Notes under the pieces: model-generated
Database searches by the model: none
The model's input: only the letters and a program-made list of their open reading frames with translations
What the model was told of the DNA's origin: nothing
Program-made: the position numbers and the translations under genes
Assembly (NCBI GenBank): GCA_025463545.1
Contig: JAODAR010000009.1
Span: 37,348 to 101,347 of the forward strand
Direction of reading: 5' to 3'
Source: Microbacteriaceae bacterium
GTDB lineage: Bacteria; Actinomycetota; Actinomycetes; Actinomycetales; Microbacteriaceae
DNA: 64,000 nucleotides
In this document: positions 9,007 to 19,061 of the stretch, piece by piece
Layout of the letters: the number at the start of each line of letters is the position of its first letter
Numbering within the stretch: position 1 is the stretch's first letter

Positions 9007-10515
9007 GTGGGCACCACTGAAACCGACGCCATCGTCGTGGGGTCCGGGCCGAACGGCCTCGCCGCCGCCGTGACGCTCGCCCGAGCCGGGCTGTCCGTCC
9101 GGGTATACGAACGGGAAGCCCAGATCGGCGGCGGCGCGAGCACGCAGGAGCTCACCCTGCCCGGCTTCCTCCATGACGTCTGCTCTGCGGTGCACCCGAT
9201 GGCACTCGCGTCGGAGTTCTTCCGGCGCTTCAAGCTCGACGAGCGAATCGACCTGGTGGTCCCGGAGATCTCCTACGGGCATCCGCTACCGGGAGGCGCG
9301 GCCGGCGTCGCCTGGCGCGACCTGGAACGTACAGTGGCCGGCCTCGGCCGGGACGGTGGCGCCTGGCGGCGGTTGTTCGCGCCGCTGGTGTCACAAGCGG
9401 ATGCGGTGGCCGACATCACCGGTGACCAGCTGCTGCGCGTGCCGCGGCATCCGTTCACCCTCACCGAGCTCGGGTTGCGTGTGCTCGAGCAGGGCAGCGG
9501 GCTCTGGAACCTGCGCTTCAGCCACGAGGTGGCGCCGGCGCTCCTGACCGGCGTGTTCGCGCACTCCATTGGCACGCTGCCGAGCCTGGCTACCGCCGGT
9601 GCCGGCCTCACGCTGGCGGCCCACGCCCACGCGTCGGGGTGGCCCATCCCAGTGGGCGGCAGCGGCGCCATCGTGCGCGCCCTCGCGGACGACCTCGTGG
9701 CGCACGGCGGGGAGATTGTCACGAGCCACGAGGTCACCGCGCTGTCCGATCTGCCGCCGGCACGCGTGGTGCTGCTGGACGTGACCCCGCGAGCGCTGCT
9801 GCGGCTGGCCGGCGACGGCGTGCCGGCTCGCTACGCCACCGCGCTTCGCCGCTTCCGTTACGGGAATGCGGTGGCCAAGGTCGACTTCGCTCTCGACGGG
9901 CCGGTCCCATGGTCCAATGCGGAGTTGCGCCGGGCCGGAACCCTCCATGTGGGCGGCACCCGCGCCGACGTGGCCCGCGCGGAGAACACCGTGTCGCGCG
10001 GTCGCCACGCCGAGCATCCGTATGTGGTGGTTTCGCAGCCGAGCGGGTTCGATCCGTCCCGCGCGCCGGCGGGCAAGCACGTGCTGTGGGCGTACACCCA
10101 CGTGCCGCGGAATTCGACGGTCGACCAGCGGGAGCAGATCACCCGCCAGATCGAGCGTTTCGCCCCCGGGTTCCGGGACCGCATACTCGCCACCGAGAGT
10201 CGCACCGCGCGTGACCTGGAGAACCACAATCCCAACTACGTCGGGGGTGACATCGCCTCCGGGGAGATCAGCATGGCGCAGCTGATCCGGCGCCCGGTGC
10301 TCTCGACCGACCCGTGGCGCACCCCCATGCCTGGGGTGTACTTGTGCTCGGCGTCCACTCCGCCCGGCCCCGGCGTGACCGGGCTGTGCGGGTGGCGGGC
10401 TGCGCTGTCGGCGCTCCGCGCTGAGTTCGGCATCGAGGTCGCACCCGACCTTGCACCAGATCTCCCGTCTGGCGCCTCAGGGGGATTGCCCGGCACCACC
10501 GGATCGAAGGGATGA
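9007..10515 (+). CDS. FAD-dependent oxidoreductase, phytoene-dehydrogenase-like
   Basis: A 502-residue NAD(P)/FAD oxidoreductase with the dinucleotide fold at its N-terminus ([21 protein letters not shown], acidic residue at the second strand in RVYERE), an ATG-like second motif [14 protein letters not shown], and the C-terminal FAD segment ending [16 protein letters not shown]. This matches the large CrtI/phytoene-dehydrogenase-related group of actinobacteria whose substrates are mostly unknown; no other carotenoid genes lie nearby. The GTG at 9007 is the only sensible start before the Rossmann motif; the ribosome site is weak, so coupling to the LLM gene is likely. Confidence 0.83.
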   Translation: MGTTETDAIVVGSGPNGLAAAVTLARAGLSVRVYEREAQIGGGASTQELTLPGFLHDVCSAVHPMALASEFFRRFKLDERIDLVVPEISYGHPLPGGAAGVAWRDLERTVAGLGRDGGAWRRLFAPLVSQADAVADITGDQLLRVPRHPFTLTELGLRVLEQGSGLWNLRFSHEVAPALLTGVFAHSIGTLPSLATAGAGLTLAAHAHASGWPIPVGGSGAIVRALADDLVAHGGEIVTSHEVTALSDLPPARVVLLDVTPRALLRLAGDGVPARYATALRRFRYGNAVAKVDFALDGPVPWSNAELRRAGTLHVGGTRADVARAENTVSRGRHAEHPYVVVSQPSGFDPSRAPAGKHVLWAYTHVPRNSTVDQREQITRQIERFAPGFRDRILATESRTARDLENHNPNYVGGDIASGEISMAQLIRRPVLSTDPWRTPMPGVYLCSASTPPGPGVTGLCGWRAALSALRAEFGIEVAPDLAPDLPSGASGGLPGTTGSKG

Positions 10516-10519
10516 ACGC

Positions 10520-10966
10520 ATGGCCGTGAACTATCGCCGCATGAGTTGCGCGCCGGAGCAGGTGTTCGCCGTGCTCGCCGACGGCTGGCTGTACCCGAGC
10601 TGGGTGGTCGGCGCCTCGCGCATGCGCGCGGTCGACGACGAGTGGCCCAGCGTCCGCAGCGCCATCCACCACTCGGTCGGAGTCTGGCCCGCGCTCTTGA
10701 ACGACACCACCGTGATGCTGGAGTGGGACCCGCCCCGGCATGCGTTGCTGAAGGCGCGCGGCTGGCCGGCCGGTGAGGCGCACGTTGCAATCGACGTGCA
10801 ACCGCGCGGCGACGGATGCCTGGTGCGGATCACGGAGGACATGGTCGCCGGCCCTGCCCGGCTGGTTCCCCGGTTCCTCAGCGACGCCGCCATCCACACC
10901 CGCAACAGGGAGACGCTGCAACGGCTGGCCTACCTGGCCGAGGGCGGTGCCGGCGGCGCCAGATAG
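10520..10966 (+). CDS. SRPBCC (START/polyketide-cyclase fold) protein
   Basis: A 148-residue protein beginning four bases after the oxidoreductase stop, therefore in the same transcript. The sequence follows the SRPBCC pattern: an N-terminal strand (VNYRRMSCAPEQVFAVLAD), the W-x-Y-P-S-W-V-V-G segment that starts the ligand pocket, and a long C-terminal helix (LSDAAIHTRNRETLQRLAYLAE). Such proteins bind hydrophobic ligands. With the upstream oxidoreductase it may bind that enzyme's substrate or product; this pairing is inference. Confidence 0.82.
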   Translation: MAVNYRRMSCAPEQVFAVLADGWLYPSWVVGASRMRAVDDEWPSVRSAIHHSVGVWPALLNDTTVMLEWDPPRHALLKARGWPAGEAHVAIDVQPRGDGCLVRITEDMVAGPARLVPRFLSDAAIHTRNRETLQRLAYLAEGGAGGAR

Positions 10967-11039
10967 GCCTTGGGTTTCGCCGTTGGCGCGTAGCCTGTAA
11001 GCCGAGCCGTTCGCAGAACGGCCGTACGAAAGGTTTCCC

Positions 11040-11387
11040 GTGGACAACGCCCAACTCCGGCACTTCGTCGCCGTCGCAGAGGAACTCAACGTCGGTCGCG
11101 CCGCGAAAAAGCTCACCCTCACTCCCGCAACGCTCAACGCATCCGTCACCCGGCTCGAACAAGAGTTGGGCGTGCAACTGATCGACCGCAGCAGCCATGA
11201 CCTGGTGGTGACCGAAGCCGGCTCGGCGTTCCTGGCCGAAGCTCGGGCCACGCTGGCCGAGACCGCATCGCCCGGGCGCGCCTTCGCCCCTCGAGCCGGT
11301 GGCAAGGCCAAGGCGTCGAAGGGCAAAGGGCGCGCGCCCGCGGTCAAGGGCCAGCCGAAGATCGGGAAGCGCCGCCAGTCCCGCTAA
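11040..11387 (+). CDS. Mini LysR-type HTH protein with Lys/Arg/Ala-rich tail
   Basis: Residues 1-60 are a canonical LysR-family winged HTH (DNAQLRHFVAVAEELNVGRAAKKL, then SVTRLEQELGVQLIDRSS). The effector-binding domain is absent. Instead residues 70-115 are a low-complexity basic tail built of GKAKASKGKGRAPAVK-type sequence, like those of histone-like DNA-compacting proteins. The stop is clean and there is no remnant of the missing domain downstream, where dctA converges. It starts with GTG after GAAAGG. It may be a nucleoid-associated or constitutive regulator. Confidence 0.78.
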   Translation: MDNAQLRHFVAVAEELNVGRAAKKLTLTPATLNASVTRLEQELGVQLIDRSSHDLVVTEAGSAFLAEARATLAETASPGRAFAPRAGGKAKASKGKGRAPAVKGQPKIGKRRQSR

Positions 11388-11432
11388 TAACCATCCCCTG
11401 AGGGCCGCCCACGTGGGGTGGCGGGCACGGGT

Positions 11433-12803
11433 TCACGCGTCCCGAGGAGCCGGCCTGCTGGCCGCGTCCGTGTGGGCGACGGCATCGAAGCTGTTGTGCG
11501 TCAGCATGGTCTGCTCGTCGAAGGGTTCGAGGCGGTCGAGCACGCGATCCACACGAGGCCTGTCGATCTCCTTGGTCCAGGTGCCGAGCAGTACCGTGGC
11601 CACCGCATTACCGGTGAAGTTCGTGAGTGCGCGTGCCTCGGACATGAAACGGTCGATCCCCACGATGAAGCCGACGCCGCTCAGCAGGTGCGGGGCGTGC
11701 GCCTGAAGGCCCCCGGCCAGGGTAGCCAGCCCGGCGCCGGTCACGCCGGCCGCACCCTTCGAGGCGATGATCATGAAAACCAGCAGGCTGATCTGTTCTC
11801 CCAGTTGGAGCGGCGTTCCGAGCGCGGTTGCAATGAAGAGGGACGCCATCGTGAGGTAGATCGCCGTGCCGTCCAGGTTGAAGGAGTACCCGGTGGGCAC
11901 GGTGACGCCCACAACAGGCTTTGAAACACCAAGGTGCTCCATTTTCGCGATCAACCGCGGGAGCGCCGCTTCTGAGGATGACGTGGAGAAGATCAGCAGG
12001 TATTCGCGACCCAGGTAACGCATCAGCTTGAAGATATTCACTCCGGTAACGAGCTTCAGCAGGCCGCCGAGTATGACGACGATGAAGATGGCGCAGGTGA
12101 GATAGAAGGAGGCCATGAGCGTGAAGAGACTGACAACCGCCTGGAACCCGGTCTGCCCGACTACCGCTGCGATGGCACCGAAGGCGCCGATGGGGGCGAG
12201 CCACATGATCATGACGAGGATGCGGAAGACCAACGCCTGGATGTGGGCAATGCCGCGAAGGATCGGAAGCCCGGCCGGTCCCATTTTCTGCAGTGCGAAA
12301 CCGGCGATCAGGGCCACCAGGAGCGTCTGCAGGATGTTCCCTGACGTCAGCGAGGAGAACAGGGTCGCCGGGATGATGCCGAGGAGGAAGGACTGCGTGT
12401 CGGCGGATTCGGTCACCTTGTACTCGGCGCCGGTGAGATGCAACCCGGATCCGGGCTGGATGAGGTTGCCGACGACCAGGCCGATCGCCAACGCGACGGT
12501 GGACATGACAAGGAAGTAGCCGAGCGCCAGCCCGCCGACCTTCCCGACCGTAGCGGCCTTCGCGATGGACCCGATGCCGAGGACGATGGTGCAGAAGATC
12601 ACCGGCGCGATCATCATCTTGATGAGCGCGACGAACGCGTCCCCGAGTGGTTTGAGGGATGCCGCGAAACCGTCCGGCCCTCCGAATACGAGGCCGACGA
12701 TGATGCCGAGGACAACGGCGATGATCACGGCCAGGTAGAGATAGTGCGACTTGTCCAGCCGTTTCGCTGTTTTCGCAGCGCGCGCAGGGGGCAGGGATGC
12801 CAT
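11433..12803 (-). CDS. dctA: C4-dicarboxylate:cation symporter DctA
   Basis: A 456-residue member of the DAACS family importing succinate, fumarate and malate with protons or sodium. Eight membrane segments and two re-entrant loops are recognisable; the family landmarks are KMMIAPVIFCTIVLGI, the serine-rich loop FSTSSSEAALPRLI, and VPTGYSFNLDGTAIYL, which form the substrate and cation sites. GAAGGAG precedes the ATG. It is divergent from a CitA/DcuS-type two-component system 156 bp away, the common arrangement for dicarboxylate-induced dctA. Confidence 0.93.
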   Translation of the reverse strand: MASLPPARAAKTAKRLDKSHYLYLAVIIAVVLGIIVGLVFGGPDGFAASLKPLGDAFVALIKMMIAPVIFCTIVLGIGSIAKAATVGKVGGLALGYFLVMSTVALAIGLVVGNLIQPGSGLHLTGAEYKVTESADTQSFLLGIIPATLFSSLTSGNILQTLLVALIAGFALQKMGPAGLPILRGIAHIQALVFRILVMIMWLAPIGAFGAIAAVVGQTGFQAVVSLFTLMASFYLTCAIFIVVILGGLLKLVTGVNIFKLMRYLGREYLLIFSTSSSEAALPRLIAKMEHLGVSKPVVGVTVPTGYSFNLDGTAIYLTMASLFIATALGTPLQLGEQISLLVFMIIASKGAAGVTGAGLATLAGGLQAHAPHLLSGVGFIVGIDRFMSEARALTNFTGNAVATVLLGTWTKEIDRPRVDRVLDRLEPFDEQTMLTHNSFDAVAHTDAASRPAPRDA

Positions 12804-12959
12804 GTGAGACTCCTTCGTCCAATGTGTTTAGGCTTTACCGGGCGCCGCATTCGGGATTTGCGGCGAATCACAGGTTGGCCCAATTCGTACCCGGGGTCAC
12901 GCTTGCGTTCATAATGGTCGCGTCCACGACGCTCACGCGCAGGATTAGGAAGGCATCGG

Positions 12960-14609
12960 GTGAAACGCAGGTGGAGCATCGCGCGCCAACTCTTTGTCGC
13001 GCACGCCCTCTTTATCGTTGTCCTCACCGCGTTCGTGGGAACGGCGCTCTTCGTCGACGCGCAGGGCCGCAGCTACACGGAAACCGAGGACCGGGTGATC
13101 GCGGTGGCCACGACAATCGCGGACAATCCGTTGGTGCTCCAAGCCAGCACGTCAGCCGACCCGAGCAGCATCCTGCAACCGTACGCGCAACGGGTCACCG
13201 CGGATGCGCATCTCGACTTCATCACAATCATGAACACCGACCGAACCCGGTGGACGCATCCGACACCCTCCGAAATAGGAAAGCCTTACATCGGGGCCAT
13301 CCAGCGGGCGCTGAACGGTGAACGGTTCACGGAGACGAGCACCGGCACGCTCGGTCCGTCGGTGCGTGCCGTTGTTCCGGTAACAGACGGCGACGGTACG
13401 GTGCGCGCGCTGGTCGCCGCCGGCGTGACCACCAGCAACATCGCCATCGCGCTCCAGGCCCGCCTGCCGGCGGTGCTGGCCCTTGCCCTGGTACTTCTGG
13501 TCGCGGGATCCCTGGTTTCCTGGCTGCTTGGTCGGTACCTCCGCCGGGTGACTCTGGGCTGGGGACCTGAGCAACTGGCCCAGCTCTTCGTCTACTACGA
13601 CTCGATGCTGCACTCGGTGCGCGAAGGGCTCCTCCTCGTCGATCTACGGGGAAACCTCGTGCTCTACAACGACTATGCCGCGCAACTGCTCGGCATCCCG
13701 GTCCAGCCCAGCGGACCGGTGCGGGAACGACGCCCACGGCGCCTGGACGAACTCCACCTGTCCACGGGACTCGATGAACTCCTGCGAAGCGGCCGGGTTG
13801 CACACGACGAGGTTCATGTTACCGAGACAAGGGTGCTCGTCATGAGCCAGCAGCCCGCGCTCACCCCGCCGGCGTACGGCAGGAAGCGCGCAGCGATGGG
13901 CTCCGTCGTGACGGTGCGCGACCACACGGATCTCCAGGTGCTCGGGGATGAACTGCAAACGATGCACACCCTTTCCGACGCGCTTCGTGCCCAAACCCAC
14001 GAACATTCCAACCGTCTGCACACCCTGGTGTCGTTGATGGAACTCGGCCGAACACCGGAGGCGCTCGAGTTCGCGACCAAGGACCTTGAGCTGAGCCAGC
14101 GACTCACCGACGAATTCATCGGCGCCGTCGATGAGCCGGTGATCAGCGCCCTGCTGATGGGAAAGGCTGCGCAGGCCAACGAACTCGGTGTCGCTCTCAC
14201 CGTCGAAGCCTCGGGCAGCCTCTCGGAGTCCGGGCTCTCGGTGCACGACCTGGTCACCGTGCTCGGCAACCTCGTGGACAACGCGCTGGATGCCGCAGCC
14301 GCCGGTGCCGTGCCACGGCACGTCGACGTCTCGGTCAGCAGAACGAGCGACGCTGTCGTGATCGAGGTGGCGGACAGCGGAGCGGGTGTGCCGCCGGGGT
14401 CATCAGGGGACATCCTTCGACACGGCTACAGCACCAAGGAGCCGGGAAGCCAGGGTCGCGGGATTGGTCTCGCCCTCGTCCGCCAGTCGGTCGCGAGGCT
14501 CGGCGGCACCCTGGACGTGGGGCGCCGCCACGGAGCGGTTTTCACCGTCACCATCCCCGTCCGCCCCGTCATGGCCCCTGACGGTGCCCCGGAAACGACC
14601 CATGCCTGA
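12960..14609 (+). CDS. Sensor histidine kinase of the CitA/DcuS family (dicarboxylate sensor)
   Basis: A 549-residue membrane kinase. Residues about 10-32 and 165-190 are membrane helices bracketing an extracytoplasmic PAS-like sensor (about 33-163). A cytoplasmic PAS follows (about 215-330), then the phospho-acceptor region THEHSNRLHTLVSLMEL with the family's H-x-H-x-N pattern, and the ATPase boxes NLVDNALDAA, DSGAGVPP and GRGIGLALVRQ. Start is GTG at 12960. The stop overlaps the response regulator by 8 nt. Divergence from dctA makes C4-dicarboxylates the likely signal. Confidence 0.9.
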   Translation: MKRRWSIARQLFVAHALFIVVLTAFVGTALFVDAQGRSYTETEDRVIAVATTIADNPLVLQASTSADPSSILQPYAQRVTADAHLDFITIMNTDRTRWTHPTPSEIGKPYIGAIQRALNGERFTETSTGTLGPSVRAVVPVTDGDGTVRALVAAGVTTSNIAIALQARLPAVLALALVLLVAGSLVSWLLGRYLRRVTLGWGPEQLAQLFVYYDSMLHSVREGLLLVDLRGNLVLYNDYAAQLLGIPVQPSGPVRERRPRRLDELHLSTGLDELLRSGRVAHDEVHVTETRVLVMSQQPALTPPAYGRKRAAMGSVVTVRDHTDLQVLGDELQTMHTLSDALRAQTHEHSNRLHTLVSLMELGRTPEALEFATKDLELSQRLTDEFIGAVDEPVISALLMGKAAQANELGVALTVEASGSLSESGLSVHDLVTVLGNLVDNALDAAAAGAVPRHVDVSVSRTSDAVVIEVADSGAGVPPGSSGDILRHGYSTKEPGSQGRGIGLALVRQSVARLGGTLDVGRRHGAVFTVTIPVRPVMAPDGAPETTHA

Positions 14610-15336
14610 CCGTGAGACGAACGCCGACCGGGGCGGGAACATCCGAGTCCTCGTTGTAGAAGACGAGCCGATCGCGGCTGAAGCACACACGCTGTACCTG
14701 ACCCGGCTTGATGGCTTCGTGCACGCCGGCACGGTCGGAACGGGACACGCTGCGCTTCAGCGCATCTCTGACTCCGCGGCCTCCGGAGACCCCATCGACC
14801 TCGTCCTGATGGACATGAACCTGCCGGATCTGCACGGGCTCGACGTCAGCCGGCGGATGCGAGCGGCCGGCTTCACCACGGACATCATCGCGATCACGGC
14901 CGTGCGCGAGCTCCAGGTGGTGCGGAGTGCGGTTGCCGCCGGTGTGGTGCAGTACCTGATCAAGCCGTTCACCTACGCGACATTCGCGGAGAAGCTGCAG
15001 AACTACCGGGACTTCCACCGACGTTTGGGCGTGCAGTCGGATATCACCTCCCAGTCTGATGTGGACCTGGCATTCGCGAGCCTGCGCATGCCCACCGACA
15101 TCCCCTTGCCCAAGGGGCTGGCCGAGCAGACCCTGGCCGCGGTGGTCGGCCTTCTCAAGTCGAGCAGCCAGCCGGTCTCCGCCGCCGAAGTCACCGAGCA
15201 CCTCGGCATCGCCCGCGTCACCGCACGCCGCTACCTGGAATACCTGGCCGAGAGCGGTTCGGCATTGCGGTCGCCGCGGTACGGGGCACCGGGGCGCCCG
15301 GAGAACGAATACTCCTGGAAGCGCCGTAAGAAATGA
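14602..15336 (+). CDS. Response regulator of the CitB/DcuR family
   Basis: A 244-residue partner of the upstream kinase. The receiver domain (about 12-135) has VLVVEDEP, the phospho-Asp in LVLMDMNLPDLHGL, and the Lys in YLIKPF. The C-terminal part (about 175-240) is a winged HTH of the DcuR/CitB type: SAAEVTEHLGIARVTARRYL, then an EYSWKR end. The ATG at 14602 lies within the last codons of the kinase gene. The probable target is dctA. Confidence 0.9.
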   Translation: MPDRETNADRGGNIRVLVVEDEPIAAEAHTLYLTRLDGFVHAGTVGTGHAALQRISDSAASGDPIDLVLMDMNLPDLHGLDVSRRMRAAGFTTDIIAITAVRELQVVRSAVAAGVVQYLIKPFTYATFAEKLQNYRDFHRRLGVQSDITSQSDVDLAFASLRMPTDIPLPKGLAEQTLAAVVGLLKSSSQPVSAAEVTEHLGIARVTARRYLEYLAESGSALRSPRYGAPGRPENEYSWKRRKK

Positions 15337-15656
15337 CCGAGATCTGGTGGCGGATACGGAAAAGCCCCGGTCGCAGCGTGCGGTAAAAACGGAGTCATCG
15401 AGGAGACGATCTTGCGTGTCTCGTTGTTTAGCAACCTCCTTCCACCGCGCCAGCACGGTGGACTCTCGCCCACGATCACCGCAAGCCCTACGAGGACTTG
15501 GCTCGGACCCTTCCATTGGGACAGGACGACCCCCGCCACGACCAGGGCCACCGCCACAACAAAAAGCACTACCGATTGCTCTCGCGGCCTCCTCCAGCGA
15601 AAAGTCCACTGCGCCATGGCGTCAGCCCAGACGTCGCTGATTCTGGATCCCATCAT
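15231..15656 (-). pseudogene. Possible remnant of a small two-helix membrane protein
   Basis: A minus-strand frame from the ATG at 15656 opens with a basic segment (FRWRRPREQS) and a convincing membrane hairpin (VVLFVVAVALVVAGVVLSQW, then VLVGLAVIVGE). After about residue 70 the reading becomes unlike a protein and runs antisense into the response-regulator gene. It may be a truncated or frameshifted small membrane gene. Apart from this I see nothing in 15337-15930. Confidence 0.3.
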
Positions 15657-15930
15657 CCGCCCATAGCCCGGTGAAAGGGAAGGCGGAGGGTGATCATCTC
15701 GCAGTCAGCCGGTCACCCATCGAGGCCGCGGTTGAGTCTTCGAGTAGTCGCAACTCCCCGAGCCGATCGAGGGGCGCCCGATGATCGTCCGCCTTTCGGC
15801 GTATGGACGCGTCTCGCAACTGTCACTCGCTTTGGGAGATTCGGTGTGCGGCTGAAAGGAATACTCGCGAGACCGCAGCGCCACGATCGGGCGAAGATAC
15901 GCATAGATACTGAACGCTATCCTCGACACC

Positions 15931-16302
15931 ATGACTCAAGATGGCCCGGACAAATATGCGACTGCCATCGTGCAGGTCTTCCCGGACTACGCGGGATCGG
16001 TCATCTGGTTCAGTGACCCAATGCCCTAGTCGGAGACTCAATTCTCAGGCGATCTCCTGCAGCGCCTGACCTCCTGGGAAGCCGATTGTTATGCTGCGCT
16101 CACCGAATGCTTCGAATGGCGGTCGCTGGACGCGCTGCATGGGCTCAGCGCAGACGGTCTAAAACTTCTGGAAGGAATTGCTGGCGGTAACCGAGTGCGT
16201 GCTCGCGTGTGGGTGGTTGTTCTCGAAGGGGGCACAAACCCAGTCGCCGACGCCGCCTGCATCCTTTCTGCCGGTCACATAGGCGAGGATGACGACGATT
16301 GA
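15931..16302 (+). pseudogene. Hypothetical protein interrupted by one in-frame TAG
   Basis: The plus frame from ATG 15931 reads 32 sensible residues, an amber codon at 16027-16029, then 90 more residues to TGA at 16302. Both halves look like one protein: VIWFSDPMP before the stop and TSWEADCYAALTECFEWRS after it, resembling small actinobacterial proteins of unknown function with a Trp-rich core. TATCCT lies just upstream of the ATG. The single stop suggests a recent inactivation (or an assembly error). Confidence 0.5.
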
Positions 16303-16519
16303 TGGCGCGCGAGTTCGGGGATGGATGCTCTGGCGCCGGCATTGACACAAGGCGTGCTCGTCAGGAGGGCTTGTGGCCTTCGCGGATGTTGGGGTTCGTT
16401 GAGCATTTTGTAGAGAGCTGAATTTTCCCGCCGCCAAATGCGCCAACCTGTTGTGAGCCTCCCCATTCCCTGACAGCTTGCTCATTCGTCGCGTTCTGGA
16501 ACTTCCCACATACGGGTGC

Positions 16520-19027
16520 TCACTCGAACGGGAGCGGTGACGCGGCGCGTTGGGCGGAGATCGGAAGAGTCAGTCCCGCCACCTCGATGTTTCCGGTCAG
16601 CGCGTCGCCGTCAATCGTCGCCGTTAGCCCAAGGTGGGGTTTTGTCGGCCGCACCATTCCGGTTTCCGAGTCGAACGTGACGCTTGGGCCGGGCTGCCAC
16701 ATTGGGTCGCCTGGTGTCAGCACCCGCATGTTCCAAGGCTCGTCCCACCCAACCCGGCTGAACCCGAGGAAGCCCAGACCGGATGCCCAGACGCCGTGAA
16801 GCCCCAGGCGAGGCAGGTCGACGGGTGTTGCGGTCCCCGTCCCCTCATCGACGCAGCTGCCCTTCAGCCGACCCGGGGCCGCGGTTAGCTCATAGCGACG
16901 TGCGGGAACCTCGCCCTGCCCGTCATGTCGAAACCGGAGCACTTTGTGGGCTGCGGTCCAGGTAAGGTCCTGCACGCGGACCCAGCGGTCCCGCGCGGGG
17001 TACTGGAGCAGCCCCACCATGCCGGCACCGGAGCCGAGTGGAGCTAGGTGCAGAACGAGGCCTCCTAGCGGCGTGGGGGCAATGCCGGCGTATACCAACC
17101 CACCTCCTCGGCTCGGCGGCCGCACCGCAGTGCCTCCGGGGTTGACGGCCCCCACCGACTCCTCGAGCCCCTCTATGCCGTTCTGCGCGATCACGCGGGA
17201 GTACACGAGCCCGCCTTCGGTGAGATGCCGGGGCTTGCCTGGAATGGCGCGATCGACTGCGAACAGTCCGAAGTGTGCCTCGGGCCGGTATCCTTCCTGC
17301 CATTCGTAGTTGTCCAGCAAGGACCAGTGCAGGTAGCCATCCACCGTAGCCCCGGCCCCAATAGCGTCAAGCACGCCGCGCAGGTGGCCGATTAGGGCAG
17401 GGCCCCGGTTGCGGTCGACCGTTTCGGGCAGCCCGTTCTCCGTGATGAGTACCCGGGCGCCGTACCGCATGCGGATCTCGTCGATGAAGAACCGAATCCC
17501 GTCGGGGTTCATTTCCCATCCGAGGTCGTTCACGAGTCCGTGCGGGGCGTCACTGTCGTGCAACTCGTTGTCGAATGCGCCGCCGCTGAAGTTCGCGCGT
17601 AGCTCCACCAGCGCTTCCCACCACACGGCAACGGATCGGTAATAGTTGAGGCCAACGAAGTCCGCGCGCGGTCGCCAAGGTCCTCGCTCGATCCCGAGCC
17701 AGTCGGCAGCATCGTCGCCGGTCACCAGGTCTCGATCGGCGCTGCTCCACGCTATTGCCGTGTCGATCTCGCCGGTGATCACCGCATTGAGTAGGTGCCA
17801 GTTATAGAAGTAGTCGAACTGCCGCCAAGCGTTCCGCGCGAGGCTGCCCGGCGCCCCTCGTGCCCGCATCATGGCGTGCGCGAACCCCACGCGAGCGGCC
17901 TGTCCATCGCCGTCCGCGTCGATGTCGTCGAGCCTCTTGATTACATCGTAGGCGCGACAGTGCGCGCGGATGAGGTTGAAGTAGGCGGCCTTTGCGCGGC
18001 TTCCATCGAGGGTGAAACCCGGCGGCCATACCCCGCCGAGGTACCCGACGCCAATCATCGATCCGACTGGCTCATTGACGGTGATCCACCAGTCGACGCG
18101 GTCCTTAAGTCTGGGTACGACGTATTCCACGAGCCGCACGAAGCGGTCCACTACATCGGGGTTCTCCCACCCGCGCAACGACATGTCGAAACCGTCGTCG
18201 GTCAAGGTTTCACCGAGGATCGAGGTCTTCTCCGGTGGTTTGAGCACCCAAAGCGGGAGCGTCAGGTGGTTCAGGGTGAGCACGGGACGCATCCCGCGTG
18301 ATCGGATGGCGTCCACGACGCTCGAATAGTAGCCGAAGGCTGCCTGATCGACGTCACCGTCGGTTAACGGGGCCGTCCCGGTGTCTTGGGGCTCTAGTCG
18401 GGCCCATTCGACGGAGAAGCGGTAGGCGTTGATGCCCAGGGCGGCCGCCCGGTCCAGGTCCCGACTCAGCACTGTGAGGTTGAAGTGGTCGACGGCGCTG
18501 CCCGGCGGGTTGAGACGCACGTCGAGGCCGACCCGCTGGGTGTTCTTCCGAACCCGCTCGGCGATCTTGATCGATGAGGTGAAGAAGTCCCAGTCATTGC
18601 CGGACGTGCTGCCCTCGACTTGATAGCCCGCGGTCGCGGCGCCCCAGAGGAAACCTGCGGGGAATCGCATCGGTCGCGGCCCCCGCCCCGACCATGTGAA
18701 TCTGTCGAGCTCGCGGCCGTCCCGGTCGGTAAGGACGGCGGTGTCGCCGCTGTTGTTCCACACCGCCCACCGCCGGCCCCAGTACAGGTCGTCGGCGTCG
18801 TTCACTCCGATTCCGGTGTGCACCCGGACTTGGGAGCCGGCGGCGAGCACGAAGCGGGGAAACACGTAGGTGTGCGGAGCGCGCGGCGCCGCCACAGCGT
18901 CCCGCAGCCGCCAGCCGGTGAGCTCTGCGTCGTTGTTGCCGACATTTTGCAGCAGCACGTACTCGCCGACGATGTCCGGTCCCGGAGGGTCGTAGACAAC
19001 GGTGCGGATCTGTACCGTGGCGGGCAT
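16520..19027 (-). CDS. Lamin-tail domain fused to GH1 beta-glucosidase-like enzyme
   Basis: An 835-residue protein, last gene of the accessory operon. Residues about 3-115 form a lamin-tail (LTD) immunoglobulin-like domain (VGEYVLLQNVGNNDAELTGW, ending LDRFTW). Residues about 120-620 are a complete GH1 barrel: FLWGAATAGYQVEG, acid/base Glu319 in WWITVNEP, nucleophile Glu530 in VLITENGLPE. About 215 residues of unrecognised, probably beta-rich sequence follow. There is no signal peptide. GAAGGA precedes the ATG, 34 bp after the phospholipase-D gene. GH1 enzymes cleave beta-glycosides; LTD plus GH1 in an operon with a PatG-like protein is unusual. Confidence 0.88.
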   Translation of the reverse strand: MPATVQIRTVVYDPPGPDIVGEYVLLQNVGNNDAELTGWRLRDAVAAPRAPHTYVFPRFVLAAGSQVRVHTGIGVNDADDLYWGRRWAVWNNSGDTAVLTDRDGRELDRFTWSGRGPRPMRFPAGFLWGAATAGYQVEGSTSGNDWDFFTSSIKIAERVRKNTQRVGLDVRLNPPGSAVDHFNLTVLSRDLDRAAALGINAYRFSVEWARLEPQDTGTAPLTDGDVDQAAFGYYSSVVDAIRSRGMRPVLTLNHLTLPLWVLKPPEKTSILGETLTDDGFDMSLRGWENPDVVDRFVRLVEYVVPRLKDRVDWWITVNEPVGSMIGVGYLGGVWPPGFTLDGSRAKAAYFNLIRAHCRAYDVIKRLDDIDADGDGQAARVGFAHAMMRARGAPGSLARNAWRQFDYFYNWHLLNAVITGEIDTAIAWSSADRDLVTGDDAADWLGIERGPWRPRADFVGLNYYRSVAVWWEALVELRANFSGGAFDNELHDSDAPHGLVNDLGWEMNPDGIRFFIDEIRMRYGARVLITENGLPETVDRNRGPALIGHLRGVLDAIGAGATVDGYLHWSLLDNYEWQEGYRPEAHFGLFAVDRAIPGKPRHLTEGGLVYSRVIAQNGIEGLEESVGAVNPGGTAVRPPSRGGGLVYAGIAPTPLGGLVLHLAPLGSGAGMVGLLQYPARDRWVRVQDLTWTAAHKVLRFRHDGQGEVPARRYELTAAPGRLKGSCVDEGTGTATPVDLPRLGLHGVWASGLGFLGFSRVGWDEPWNMRVLTPGDPMWQPGPSVTFDSETGMVRPTKPHLGLTATIDGDALTGNIEVAGLTLPISAQRAASPLPFE

Positions 19028-19061
19028 GGCGTTCCTTCTCCGTGGCCTCTCCCGGCACCGG

